Part shown: one piece after another, positions 45,070-57,411 of the stretch | How positions within the stretch are numbered: the first letter of the stretch is position 1 | Layout of the letters: every line of letters begins with the position of its first letter | Origin: Gyromitra esculenta | Lineage: Eukaryota > Ascomycota > Pezizomycetes > Pezizales > Discinaceae | Direction of reading: 5' to 3' | Assembly: GCA_038503075.1 (NCBI GenBank) | Contig: JBCAML010000005.1 | Location: forward strand, 1,798,001-1,862,000 | Length of the DNA stretch: 64,000 bases | Notes under the pieces: model-generated | Database searches by the model: none | What the model was told of the DNA's origin: nothing | What the model saw: the letters and a program-made list of their open reading frames with translations, nothing else | Made by a program: the position numbers and the translations under genes

Positions 45070-48000
45070 CTACCAATCAATACTACCTACCTTTGCACTT
45101 ATGCGAGTGTCATCTGTGATTGCTGTAGGTTTTGTAGACTTCCGCCCTTTAGAAGTACACCGCTTCCGATCCATCTCTGCAAACGGATCTTGAGTTTCTT
45201 CCTTCTTTACCTTCCATCTTGCTGTTCCCAAGAGTGCATCCAATTCCGCAACCGACGGAAGCTTCAAATAAACCCAGCCATCCACCCGCTCTTCGACTTC
45301 AAAAGTCGCAATATTAACTTCCGAATCGCTACTGCAGCTTCCTGCAGATTTTCCGCTAAGATGGAAATTTCGCTTGTGATATGGGCATGAGACCCAAAGC
45401 TTCTTCCCTTCCCTTCCTTCCTCGGTGCTATCGTCAAGTTCCTCGCCAATCATGCCATCAGAAAGGACAAAGGCCCGTTTGTGCGGACACATTTGCTGTG
45501 TAGCATAGAATTTGCCCTTGACCTTAAAGATAGCGAGCTGGGTATCACCACGTTTGACCGCCGCGGAGACGGGGGTGGATTGAGTAGCTGCAGCAAAGTA
45601 CGAGGCTTCCATGATAGGTTGCCAGGCCAAGTTTGACCATCTATGGCCTTTGAAGTCATACTTTACAGAATCTTTCGGCCAATATGTCGGTCTAAATTGA
45701 TCCCGCTCTTCGATAATCTCAATGGATTCGCTAGATTCGCCGGTATTGGCAAACTGCTGGAAAGCCCTGGGTAAATAAGAAACCGATCAGTCCGTTTAAC
45801 ATAAATAAATCAAACCGCTAATGATATTCATACTTTCGTCTCTCTGCATTCTTGACTACCTCGGCCCATTCACAAAAGTACGATCCTACCAGCTCCTGCA
45901 TTTGCTGTTCGAGATCAGCGCAAATTCCCAATTTGTCGCCTAGTATAACTTCCTTAAGATACTTGATTCCACCAGGTAGGGCCTCCATCCAGCGCGCTGT
46001 CCGCTGAAGTTTATCTGCGGTACGAATGTAAAACATAAGGTACCTGTCCAAGATCGGGATAACTTGGTCCACAGGGCAGTCCTTAATCAATAGCTCCGAG
46101 TGTCGAGGTTTAGATCCACCGTTTCCTCCAACAAAGATATTATATCCTGTTTCGGTAGCGATCAAGCCGAAGCTGTTAAAAGAAGGTTTGTTAGATAAAT
46201 ATTCTGGCCTGTGTCCAAAGAGAGGGGTTACTCTTTGTTTTGAGCTTCTGCACATTCTCTAATACAACCGGAAACACCAGATTTTATCTTATGGGGAGAA
46301 CGGATACTTTTGTATCGTTCCTCCAGTCTGATCGCCATACCCACACTATCACCAACACCGAATCTACACCAGGTCGTTCCAACGCAACTCTATAGTAGCC
46401 AGCCCCATTATTAGCATAACAACCAACTATTAAGCTAGATTTCAAGATGGCGCCCAAACCTTAATCGTTCTCAGGCTCTTAGCATAAGCGTGACCGCTTT
46501 CCATTCCTGCATTAACAAGCTCCGTCCAAATGTCAACTAAATCCTGTTTTCTCGCACCAAACATGTCGATTCTCTGTCCACCCGTAATTTTGCAGTAAAG
46601 ATTATATTTCTTTGCAACTGTTCCAATAATAATGAGCTTATCAGGGGTTATTTCGCCACCAGCAACTCGAGGAACGACAGAAAAGGTGCCGTTGCGCTGG
46701 ATGTTGGCTAAGAATTTGTCGTTTGTTTCCTGCAACATGTGCATAGGTTGATCCATTACATGTTGATTGAATAAGGTAGCGAAGATAGATCCTAGTGTAG
46801 GTTTGCAGACCTCACAGCCAAGTGATTCGGGATCTTTGCCACATTCACGCATGACTTCGGCGAGAGTTTTCAGCTTCTGTACAGCATTTTTTACTTTTAT
46901 TCAGCAATCAATCACTTGATAAAGGTGCAGCCGGTGGGGTACTAACTTTCACTCTAACAATGTTGAACAAGTCAACACGAGAGTAGGCCAAATGAGGACA
47001 CACTAGGTTTTTAGCATACGATCATGACTACATGTACTCATAGAATTGCGAAGCAGACAAGATGACATACGATGGTTTGAAACCTCTGCTCCCATAGCTT
47101 TCATCTCCGCGTTGAAAATCGACTGTACAACTGGTATGCAACCTGCACAACCAGTACCAGCCTTTGTACAAGATTTCACTTCGCCGAGGCTCTTGCAGGT
47201 GCCATCCTTCACAACTTTGCTGATATCGGCCTTTGTCACGTTGTGACATGAACATACTTGTGTATCATCATCTCTACGGCACATGTTCGTTAGCTGGTAG
47301 ACGATGTATGGAGAGAGCAGTTGGGAGTAGGTCTTACAAGTCATCCAGATTGTCTTCTTCTCCATCCGCCTTTGCTCCTAATATCAACTGGGATGGCGGC
47401 ACTTCCAATGCCTTATTGGATTTTACTATTCCGACTAGTTTTATATAGTCTCTGATGTCTCCAATTATCATACCACCAAGAAGATATTTTCCATCAGCTG
47501 TAAAGAGATATTTCTTGTACACAGCTTGAAATGGATCCTTGTAGCTCAGGGCCTTAATTTGCGGTCCCTTCAGCTGCGTGCTTTCAGCAGCGACAGACTC
47601 TCGACGATGACCAGGGAGCTCTTTTGGCCCATCGCGGTCGGCAAAGAAATCTCCAAAAGAAGCAACATTGACCCCTAGAAGTTTCAGCTTTGTCGAGAGA
47701 TCTGGCCGCCTGAAAGCCCTTTGGGGCTCGGAGTGCCCGTGTAGCACAGACTTGCAAAGGTTGAATGCGAGAACATCCGCCATTTCGACACCAGGAGCAA
47801 TGAGCCCAAAGGTTTGGTTTTCCCACGACGCACACTCGCCAATGGCATAGATACCAGGTACCGTTGTTTCGACACTAGAAAGCCTATGTGATTAACCAAA
47901 GCAACCAAGAATTCGTTACTAGGAGAAAATCGTAAATACTCTTTATTGATCATAAAGCCACCCCGTGGGGCCGTTTTAATCCCAGCCGAAACAGCTAATT

Positions 48001-49144
48001 CATCTCTGGGTTTAATCCCAATCTACCATAACTATGTTAGAATTCGTATTTTCTAAAAACCCAGTTCCACTCACAGCAAAACAAATGCAGGTAGTATCCA
48101 TCGTATCTCCGCTTTCAAAAGTAACACTTTTTACTCGGTTTTGCTCATCCCCATTGATTGTTCTAATCTTTCTGCAACTTAATACGTCCAACCCCAACTC
48201 GGTAACTTTATCAACGACTAGCTTTCCTGCATCTTGATCTAGCTGCCGCGAAAGGACCCATGGGTTCTTATCAATCAGTTTAACAGACCCAAACTGTTCT
48301 AGATCCATCATCGCCTTTGCTGCCTCCAGGCCTAGCAAGCCCCCACCAACAACGCAACCAGTCGACCCGTTGACGGTAGAAGAGAAAGTTATTAGTTTCT
48401 CAAGATCATCTATGTTTCGGTACACAAAAACGCCCTCACTATCATGTCCCGGGGTATTTGATGGAATCACAGCATCAGAGCCTGTTGCAAGAACCAAAAT
48501 ATCATATTTGATATCACGCCCAGCCGAAGTAGTGATTAATCTTGACATTGGATTGATAGATGTTACTTTTGTGCTAATCTTGTGATGTAAGACATCCGGA
48601 TGTGAATCGTACTAGAATTTTAGATATATTAGTACTAATCGTAAACGTGTCTTAGCATATTTTAGCTGAAGGGAGGTAAGACATACCCATTCTTTGGGAT
48701 TTAGGTAAAGATCTTCGACTTTCCGGTGTTCAAAGAACGATGTTAGCCCCACACGATTATAGGCTACGTGAGGCTCCTCGCCGATCACGACAATTTCGTA
48801 TTGGTTATTTTCAGCATCTAATTTAAGTATCTTTTCTCTTCACGTCAAAAAAATATTAGCCTCTTGGTGGTCTCGATTTTGAGTTGGATCAAACCCCTCC
48901 ATAAACGGAGTGGGATGAATAATATGGTTCGTCCATACATGAATGCAATCGCAACCATCCCCAAGCCAACCACTACTATCCGTTGCCGCTTATGGTCTGC
49001 CCGACTCATGCCGCTAATAGGCATAGGTGATGTTTCGTTAGAATTAGTAGGTGCTGAAAGCCCAGTGTCTACGCCATTTTCCATAGCCGTTGATGGTTCA
49101 GTATCCGTGGGATTAGGTGCCAATGATAGGGTTTCGCTTTCCAT
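45070..49144 (-). CDS. niiA: Nitrite reductase [NAD(P)H], 11 exons, 1130 aa
   Basis: Reduces nitrite to ammonium in the cytosol with six electrons from NAD(P)H via FAD, Fe-S centres and siroheme. Exons: 49144-48939, 48837-48687, 48611-48075, 48022-47940, 47883-47338, 47273-47071, 47002-46947, 46876-46460, 46389-46232, 46172-45834 and 45766-45070. All ten introns (52-101 nt) join in frame. The N-terminal FAD/NAD domain has [14 protein letters not shown] and [17 protein letters not shown]-type 2Fe-2S unit follows ([11 protein letters not shown].. [11 protein letters not shown]). The sulfite/nitrite reductase half has [29 protein letters not shown] and [16 protein letters not shown]-terminal Rieske domain has CPHKRAF and [16 protein letters not shown]. 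Length and order equal Aspergillus NiiA. Start 49144 (MESETLSL) is preferred over an in-frame ATG at 49186. Confidence 0.95.
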
Positions 49145-49473
49145 GGTCTGAAATCTTCCTGGAATGAGGGATCGAAGGTAAAACAATGCAAAGACTGCAA
49201 AGCAGAGAAAAATCTCCGTGTAATACGCCAGTTCTTGAAGTTTGTAGGGACCAAACCCACAGCGTCTTGCGATCGATTATAAGAAGTTAGGGCACAAGGA
49301 TGCGGAAAATATTTTGAGCCTTAAGATTTCAGCGATGACAGCGACGCTGTATCTTATACAGTTCTTGTAACGCTGTATTGTTCGTTCCCCTATTGATTAA
49401 TCTTAGAGGTTCAGCTCTACTCTGAAACCGTCTCCCGAGACCTCGATGGAGAAGCAAACGATGGAGATAAAAC

Positions 49474-49481
49474 CCGCGGAG
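49474..49481 (-). promoter_or_regulatory. NirA/NIT4-type site CTCCGCGG
   Basis: CCGCGGAG on the plus strand, i.e. CTCCGCGG, fits the nitrate-activator consensus CTCCGHGG exactly. It lies 330 nt upstream of the nitrite reductase start and next to AGATAA (49465-49470), a GATA-factor (AreA/NIT2) core. Assignment rests on motif and context. Confidence 0.6.
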
Positions 49482-51100
49482 ACAATCCCCAAAAGTTCTA
49501 ATGTTTTTACAGGTTAGATCTTTAGCCTGATGGATCCTTAAACAGGAAGGGAGATCAACGATTCAAGTGTCGTCCCAGGAACGAATCGGACTTGACTGTT
49601 AAGCAATCTTGGGACCGCCACAGATATCCGATCGGCCGCCGGAGACATTTTCCGAGGAGAGTTTCAAATAAGATCTGAGTTAGGGAAACCCCGGAAACAG
49701 ATCTACTCCGGATAACGGAGAAATTTAGGTTACACACATATTTTGTGTCACATAACGAATTTAGGTCATGCACATACCATATATGTGCTCTTCAAATGCA
49801 ACCTACACCTGCCCAAAGCTAAACCTAATATAATACTGGATGGCTAGCGATTTGCATTAGCCACATACCGCTCATGTAGCTTTCTCGAGAGACCTTCCGA
49901 GTGGTAAGATATCGATAATTTAGCTACATTTTGCACTATATTAGCTCCGGCAGGTGCAAGTCGTATTTGAAAAGCTCGAGCACATACGGTATGTATTGAT
50001 AATACTCAATAGCAGCAGCATAACATGTTAGACCTGGAAACAAGTCGGGCTAGGAAACGAGTTGGTCAAAAGCACACCAAATCTCCACAACATTCAAACT
50101 GTAGAGCTACCACAACAATCACTCAGAGTTAAGTTACAACACCTGCGGGGGAGCCTATGGACAAAATATCCTAAGTGAAAGTCTGCGGTCGATGATCCTA
50201 TTCCTTGGAGTAAGGGCTCTGTCCTGGAAGCCTATAAATATTTGTATAGGGTACATGCATTGAACCCATTTCTCTATAAATTTTTCAGAAAATTATATTA
50301 TAAAAAAGCTGTGGCCTTTAACAATATCGCTAGATCTAACTCCATATGCTCTGTACAATATTATGGCCCTTTGCAATTATTTTGGGAATTATTCTGAAGT
50401 TTGATTTGCTTATTTTTTTCACCTATCACTACGTTGCCCATTTCCCCGTCTAGCTCGTTTTCCGGTCCAATACGTTATTCCTGAACATTGTCAATTTCAA
50501 GAGAGGATTATTGAATAGTATGAGTAAATTTTATGTGTAGCTACAGCGTAATGTAATTCAAACCCGTCACATACTACGTGCACGCTGTTAATCTATACAT
50601 GTAATCATAGGCGTTTCCTTAACAAGTAAAAGAAGAGAGTAATAATAATTATCTTATCACGTGCACTAGCCAGCAAATTATATAGGGAGTCAATCTTTTA
50701 ATTAAAATTTCTAGTTTTTACCAATGGATGGAAAATCCGTACCCGATACAAATATGCATTTCCCGAGGCTTCTTTTTCCCGGTATTTGCTACGTATATGT
50801 AGCTGAGCCGAGCTCTAAAGCGATATTTGGTTCAAACCAGTTTCAGCGACGCGTTGCCTCGTACGAACTTTAAACTTATATCTGCTGAACTAAAGCGCTC
50901 AAAACAAAAAGCATCTACTACAATTGTATGGTTTCTCCACTCAACTCCCTCAGCTATCGCTTGGTTTGTTCCATTATATTTAAAATTATGCTGGACTGTA
51001 CTTTAACTGGTTCAGAATTTCTCTACCCCAATACTATCAATGGATGATATGCAGCGATGAGCTTAAGTCCGCTAGTGGAAGTAACCTATATGTGTATATA

Positions 51101-51233
51101 CTCGGGGCAGGCATGAAGAACCCGAAAACGCAAGCAGAAGTTGATCAATCAATCCGATAATGCGGCTAAGGAGAGCAAATCAAAAAATCTTACCAGCAAA
51201 AGACATCTTCGGGTTCTTCATACCTGCCCCGAG
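51101..51233 (-). mobile_element. Foldback MITE, family M2, copy 1 (133 bp)
   Basis: Starts CTCGGGGCAGGCATGAAGAACC and ends with the inverted GGGTTCTTCATACCTGCCCCGAG. TA lies before it, CA after it. The interior, read in reverse, matches the copy at 51522. Confidence 0.8.
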
Positions 51234-51521
51234 CACGTATATATATGCATCTCGTAGAGATCTATACATGTAGGAACCGAGCGCTTGCAAAACCGTAAGC
51301 AAAAACACCACTGAATAAGAGATCAGCTAGCTATATAACTGGCGATCAAAATTATCGGTCCACAATTTCGATCGGCAGCTGATTTTCAATACGTTTTACT
51401 AATTCTAAGGTAGGTCTTACATGTACAGGCTAAGGTCGAAAGATACATGTATACGTACATGCGTAGATGCATTGATTCCCGAATAAACGAGACCACGCAT
51501 ATTCCAACTGAAAATAATATA

Positions 51522-51654
51522 CTCGGGGCAGGCGTGAAGAACCTGAACATAAGTTTTGCTGGTAGCGATTTTTGATTCGTTCTTAGCTAGCACATCGACG
51601 GATTGGTTGGTCAACTCGCATTTGCATGTTCAGGTTCTTCATGCCTGCCCCGAG
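51522..51654 (+). mobile_element. Foldback MITE, family M2, copy 2 (133 bp)
   Basis: Starts CTCGGGGCAGGCGTGAAGAACC and ends GGTTCTTCATGCCTGCCCCGAG; terminal inverted repeats of about 30 bp. TA flanks it on both sides (51520-51521, 51655-51656), as for Tc1/mariner-derived MITEs. Exactly the same length as copy 1. Confidence 0.85.
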
Positions 51655-51720
51655 TATATACGCACATGTAGTTACTCAGAATATGCGGAGCCATAGCCGA
51701 AAGGCTGGATGCATGTATGA

Positions 51721-51722
<2 letters not shown>

Positions 51723-51760
<38 letters not shown>

Positions 51761-51761
51761 C
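51723..51761. repeat. (CTAT)n microsatellite
   Basis: About ten tandem CTAT/TATC units. Confidence 0.9.
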
Positions 51762-52857
51762 CCAGAATATGCTGCACGAAGACATCTAAAAGGGAACCAA
51801 TCCTTCGATCTTTTTCTCGACCCCCACCACATACCGGCATGGAGCGGGTGAGGATCGCGTACATATAGTTATTACTATTGCTTTTACCCAACTCATACTT
51901 GTTTCTCCTTTCACAACCTAACCTGTCATATCTCTCCTAAAATTGACCGATACGACCCCTATATGCACCTGCTCGCATTACGGAACCGACAACTTCTCCA
52001 TGTTCATTTCGATCGATGTCCTAGATCCCGTGTTCTATATATAATATATACACTTGAATTTAACGGGTTTACTTACGCCCTAGTAAATTTCACACTCTTC
52101 GCTCAAAACAGAGCCTTGTAGTTACTTTTTCGCTGGCAAGCGGAACTCATAACCCTAAGGTTACGAGTTTCAACTCCGTGTCCCTACTCCGGCCCACGTA
52201 CCTACATACACTTACACCTATTTAAGTTTCCCAGACCCGATGAGGTTTTGTAATTTTACTTAGCCATAGCGCCCAAACAGTCTCAGGGTTACATGCGGGT
52301 ATATGTGCTCGGTGTTGCTGCTCCGCACGCGAATTGGGTTGGTGTGGTTTAGTGCGCTCGCGATCATCGAGTGATCAGAAATGATTTTTCCTATTAGGTG
52401 ATTTTACACACACAAACCTACGTAAATACATAGAAACATAAATATTTATTTTACCACTCGGGGATGATAAAAATACGCGTAGGGATTGATGAAATATCAC
52501 GATACAGTCATAAACATATAAGCCACGACCAAAGGACTTCTAGCACTAACAATATCTATCTCAAAATTCGATATTATATTCTAGCTTAGCCATCAGGGAC
52601 TTGATATCGAAAGTTCTGCGTCTAATGCGGAATATTCCAGAGTTTATCGCGATCAAATCACACCACCCAATCAAACTTTCACCCTAACGCAAGAACATAC
52701 ATATACATAAGAAGCGGGAGTATGTTACTATTGCCAATAGTAAGACACCTAGTATCACGTATGTGAGTATATTTATAACAGAGATGATCCAGAACCTAAT
52801 TTCTAGCCTTGATATTACATTACGGAATTTATAACTGAGACTAACCATGAAGCATAG

Positions 52858-55800
52858 CTAGAAAAACACCATGTCACAAGCATCCCAGCCTGCATTACTT
52901 AAAATGCTACGAACACTCTTCTCAAGTGTTTCTGGACCACATATCAGAGCCATTGGCTTCTTCCCCCCATCATTCAAAACCACGTATCTTCTAATCAGAT
53001 CACCGTCAATCCTTCCAGTCTCGCCATTCCAATTTCTTCCAGGTTTCGTGAGTGTATACACGATTTTACACCTGTCAGGGTGGGATTCACCCAATCCGTC
53101 GAGATCTTCTTTGCAAAGTATATCCTCCTCTGACCGATTTCCATCGAGAACTATACAATTCGTGGTATCGCTTGAGTCGGCTAAGACTGTACAGAGCACT
53201 TGGAATATAGGAGTTATGCCGCTACCCGCACAGATCATGAGGAACGAATCAACTTTACGTGGAGTATCTAAAATTGAGAGATTGCCGTGGCCGTGATAAA
53301 CCAGTTTTCCGATAGGCCCCTTAAAATCGGCAGCATAGCCAATTGCTGTATGGGAAAAAGTTAATATCTGTCCGGGGAAAACACAGTTGATGTTTTACGT
53401 ACGTAGTTTGTCTAGTGCCACTGTCATCTCACCACCCCTTGTAGTAGACGTATCGAAGTAGATCTTCACAAGCACATGAACCATCCCCTTATCGGTTACT
53501 TTGGATATTGGTGTGTATGGCCGAGTAATCGACTTTCCTGTAATTGGATCCTTGATTTTGAGTAGAAGGTGCTGCCCAACTGGAAGTCCTAAGGTTTGTT
53601 CAGGTGTTTCAAGGTTGAAGGTAAATATTCTCGTGTTCCATGAAATTGATTTTTTGCCCACAAGCGTAGCGCTCAACCACAACCGAGGCTTTAAGAATGT
53701 TGCCGATGGAGTAGAGGCGTCAGTAGTTGCCGAAGTCTGCTCAAGGAGTGCTTGACGAGCAGATTGGGAGAGAGATCCAAGGTGAAATTTCGACATCATT
53801 AACTTTGCGCTCTCGCTGTCTGTAATTATAGTTAGACATCTGTTTTCTCAACCAATTCCAGCTTCAGAGAATCATACGAATTCCCATAAACTCATCAGTA
53901 GCATCCAACCCAGCAGCAGTGATGATACTAGTGGCGCCGCCTGGATGCTCTTTCAGAAAATCTGTTCCATCGTATACCTCTCCCTCGACCACAAACCATG
54001 GTTCATCTCCTGTGCTATGTTGACTCAGTTCGTCAATACTAATAATTCTGCTGACCGAATCATTTGTCATCTTGGTGATATCTTTTTCCTTCTTTACTTC
54101 CACAGCAACAGCCAATTCAGAACCACCAACTCTTTCTCCCCAATTCGGATCTTGTAGATCACCCCCTTCATTCTTAACCCTCTCCATCCATCCCCCTTTC
54201 TGTAGTGCTGGCTGAGTGGGATGCTCAAACAGCAGTATCCGGCCCTCTTCTCTCCGAATGGCGATACGAAACCAGGAATTGTGCATCATCCCTAAGACAG
54301 ACCAGTAGGTATCCCGGGGTTGTGTATTCATGCTGTCATCCATTGCTCTCACCACGATATCCTCTGCATTAGATAGCGATGAGAACGAAACGTCGAGAGA
54401 CCAGAAACACCAGCAAAGACATGCCTCGCGCCAGGACATGTCGAGCCTACCGCCAAATAACATACTGTTCTCTGGAGCGTTACGGTAAAGATCTTCGGGG
54501 TAGGATATCGGTGCGAGGATCCAGCCTACAGTAAATACATGTTAGACTTTACGCACCATCACATTCAAATTCAGTTGACAGACATACTTCGGCCTTTATC
54601 GATGGAAATCTCGACTCGGGTAATCCTTCTTCCTGCGCCAGCATATGCATAACCTTTGATGGTGTACTTCTGTCTTTTTGGGTCAAGCCCCAGAACAAGT
54701 CTTTCATTATGAGCCGGGTACGCAATGGCTGAGTTGACCGAGAGGTCATAGATGGCATATCGTTCATCGTACCACCAATTTCTATCTAATTTCGCCATCT
54801 CGGGGGTTACCATTGTTGGAAGCACTCGATTATCGTAGATATGATACCAATTCTCGCTTGGCCCTTCGCTGAGAATAAGTTTCTTCAGCCATTTCACTGA
54901 TCTCCCACCAATCATCGACGGTACAACAACACGCAGCGGGCGGCCGTGATCAGGGCGCAATGATTCGCCATTCATCTTATGCGCTAACATTATCCCACGG
55001 TTCTCGTCCATCACCTGGGATAATCGGACTGAGGTACCGTAGTTTCCGTTTGGTAACTCATCCGCACCTTCCATACATAGATATCGAGCATTTCGCAAAG
55101 GTCTAGCAACCTTTAGTACATCAGCTAGAAGCGGTCCGGTGAATAGTGATGTCGAGACACCAGCCGCACCCCACGAAAACCCCTGCGATTTTCGGATTTG
55201 ATTTTGCTCCTTTCGTCGATTCCCAGCGCACACAAGTGTTACTGGTAGTGTAACTTGTTCGAAGTCTGTGAGGATTTGCCGCAAAGTGAGGACTATGGGA
55301 TTTTCGACTAAGCTATATCGAGAGTTAATCCAGCACTCTCAAACCTACGATTAAGGGAGAAAATATATATAACTAACCCTTCGATAGTTATATCCCATTC
55401 CATAACCTCCGAGTCCAAAACTTCTGGGACTGCTCCATGGTTACGAACATAGAAAAGTTCGGGAGGTGTTAGAAAGCCTTAAATTATCAGCGCTGGTAAA
55501 TAACTCAAAACATCGAGAGAAAAATTTGTTACGAAAAGGCGGAAATAAAATATAGCAACTTCATAAAAATAAAAAATATGAATAAAAAGAGAAGAAAAAA
55601 GGGATCTGAGACACGGATACATACCAGAGTCAAACAGAGCTGACAGAGGGGCTTCAACGTTGAATGGATGTACGCCTGTCAGTCGTATCAAGCGTGGATC
55701 CCGAGGAACATGGGCATCAGGTGTGCCGATGTCTATATCCAACACCTTTTGGGGACTGATTGACGGGGGTGGAAGAGGAATACATTCTTCAATTTCTTCG

Positions 55801-55904
55801 TCGCTTTTATCAGAACGGGGAGGGCTTGGGGGAAGGTGTTGCTCAAGAGCAGACGATTTTCCAGTTTTAAGGGTGGTAATAATAGTAGTAGTCGTGGGAG
55901 TCAT
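52858..55904 (-). CDS. niaD: Nitrate reductase [NAD(P)H], 6 exons, 885 aa
   Basis: Reduces nitrate to nitrite in the cytosol, passing electrons NAD(P)H-FAD-heme-molybdenum cofactor. Exons: 55904-55625, 55477-55378, 55312-54588, 54525-53878, 53819-53403 and 53345-52858; introns of 57-147 nt, all in frame. The Mo domain shows LVCAGNRRKEQN (Cys ligand of molybdenum), SWGAAGVSTS and DHGRPLRVVVP. The dimerisation domain includes DKGRSWILAPISYPEDLYR. Cytochrome b5 follows with FLKEHPGGATSI (heme His) and HSESAKLMM. The FAD/NADH domain has ITRPYTPIS, DFKGPIGKL and MICAGSGITPIFQ. It ends in the conserved MVFF-like F terminus. Start MTPTTTTI (55904) is preferred; an in-frame ATG at 56006 would add 34 hydrophobic residues. 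Divergent from the transporter. Confidence 0.95.
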
Positions 55905-56336
55905 GGTAGGGGGCGTTTTTTTGAAGACTCGCGATATTGTGAAGAGATAGAGAAAACAATTGACGAGAACGTCGATCAGCTGCTTTTTGAACGGATAAAA
56001 TGACATGAGATGTGGAAAAGCTCAGAGCACAGTAATACTAAATACCGACGGGGGGCGGTTTACAGCACGGTCAGGGTCCTACTAGTTTTGGAGTCTTCGA
56101 CACAACCGGAAGCAGTTTGAGGCAGCGGCCAGCTTTTCTGTTCTTGTTCCCTTGTCTCCCAGTTTTTTATTGAGTAAGAAGCCGACAAACATGGCGTAAT
56201 ATTGAGGGTCGCTACTAGGCAGTGGGATAAACTATCTCCGAGTTCCCCACATTTTTCCGTTCATGATCAGGATACGATTGCTCGTGTTGATACACCCGGA
56301 AAGTCCACGTCTACATCAACATCGGTCAAGATTTTT

Positions 56337-56344
56337 CCGCGGAG
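56337..56344 (-). promoter_or_regulatory. NirA/NIT4-type site CTCCGCGG
   Basis: Reads CCGCGGAG on the plus strand. It is 433 nt upstream of the nitrate reductase start at 55904. Confidence 0.55.
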
Positions 56345-56873
56345 AACGGTATCTGAGAAGACAGATACGATTCGATCCTAGATGCTACCGCAGTTAATGT
56401 ATGTAGGTACATGTCTGCTTGCACAGTTGTACAGCTCCACATATTCTGTTTACTCGACAGCACTCGGGAAGGTTGATACCATATCAGATTAACAATCTTG
56501 GCCAACCAAATAGCCGTGGGAAACAGGCAGATATAGCGTGTGGCGAGATCAGACATTCAAGCCAGTTATGGCTGTGGCAGTACGTGCGGTGGCTGAGAGC
56601 TGCGATACCCCATTGGCATTGCTTTTTGGTGACAGAAAAAGCAAGCAGCCGGCAGTCCAGGCAACCCTGAGCCAGAGGATGCGCTGGAATCCGATTCTCG
56701 GCTTTGAAAACTGTGGGGGGGCTCCCTGGCTTGATGCGAAATCGTCGTCCATCTCAAATTACTGCTGCTAGAGCTGTGAGGGTCCCTGGAATCGATGATC
56801 CAGGCTACTCGAGAGATTTCGCCCGCCCGAAGCAACATGGTAACCCCACAGAAACACACCGCTCGCTTAACTC

Positions 56874-56881
56874 CCGCGGAG
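56874..56881 (-). promoter_or_regulatory. NirA/NIT4-type site CTCCGCGG
   Basis: Second copy in the divergent region, 530 nt upstream of the transporter ATG. Same sequence and orientation as those at 56337 and 49474. Confidence 0.55.
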
Positions 56882-57411
56882 AAATCATCCAGCAGCACTA
56901 CCGCGAAACGCTCTTACGCGTAGGGACGACTTGCAAGTCTCTATGCCCGTCTAGAACAGGTAGGTCGGTTTCTGTGGGGGTTTACCATTTTAGACAACCC
57001 ACTTTCGGTGGAAATATAGTATCCAGTGGCTGATAGTGATAAGAGGATAGGAGTTCAAACAGAACCTCTTGCTAGTCTTTGTAAAAGCGAATAGTACTGG
57101 AAATACTTTGCTTTTATTCTGTAGAAGCCACAATTAGACCGGCAACAATCAACACCCTAGTCTGTGCTTGATATTGCGAGGGAGTAAAACAAAGATAAAT
57201 AGAGAGCGGAAGATATCCCTACTCTAAGTCGAAGTCGAAGTCGGTCGATCTCTGGCCATCCAAAATTTAATACCGGAACAGTCTTTTGCAGTTCACAGCT
57301 ATAAATAACAATCGACTATCCCAGTGGCCTTCGCCGAAACATATATTTAGGGTCGACTTACCGTCCTTCTCGCTTGCCTAGCTCTCGAAATATCACCTAA
57401 ATATCACGACG

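Larger units (their letters stand above)
49145..52857. other. Intergenic gap between the two reductases
   Basis: 3.7 kb without a gene. Contents: the nitrite reductase promoter with its CTCCGCGG site (49474), two 133-bp foldback MITEs (51101, 51522), a (CTAT)n microsatellite (about 51723-51761), and a tRNA-Met-like relic near 52110-52200 too degraded to call. Confidence 0.6.
55905..57411. promoter_or_regulatory. Divergent promoter region, nitrate reductase / transporter
   Basis: 1.5 kb with no gene. Two CTCCGCGG sites (minus strand) at 56337-56344 and 56874-56881 match the NirA/NIT4 consensus. A TATA-like CATATATTTAG lies near 57337, about 70 nt ahead of the transporter ATG. AGATAA near 57193 is a possible GATA-factor site. 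Shared control by nitrate and by nitrogen repression is inferred from family knowledge. Confidence 0.6.

Noticed and set aside
49145..49186. Upstream in-frame ATG of nitrite reductase
   Set aside because: It would add 14 residues not typical of the family; the ATG at 49144 gives a normal N-terminus.
52110..52200. tRNA-Met-like stretch (CTCATAA loop, then AAGGTTACGAGTTTCAACTCC)
   Set aside because: The anticodon-like loop and a T-arm-like segment are visible, but the acceptor, D-arm and anticodon stems do not pair. Relic or chance.
55905..56006. Upstream in-frame ATG of nitrate reductase
   Set aside because: It adds a 34-residue hydrophobic stretch, odd for a cytosolic enzyme; MTPTTTT at 55904 looks like the usual disordered start.
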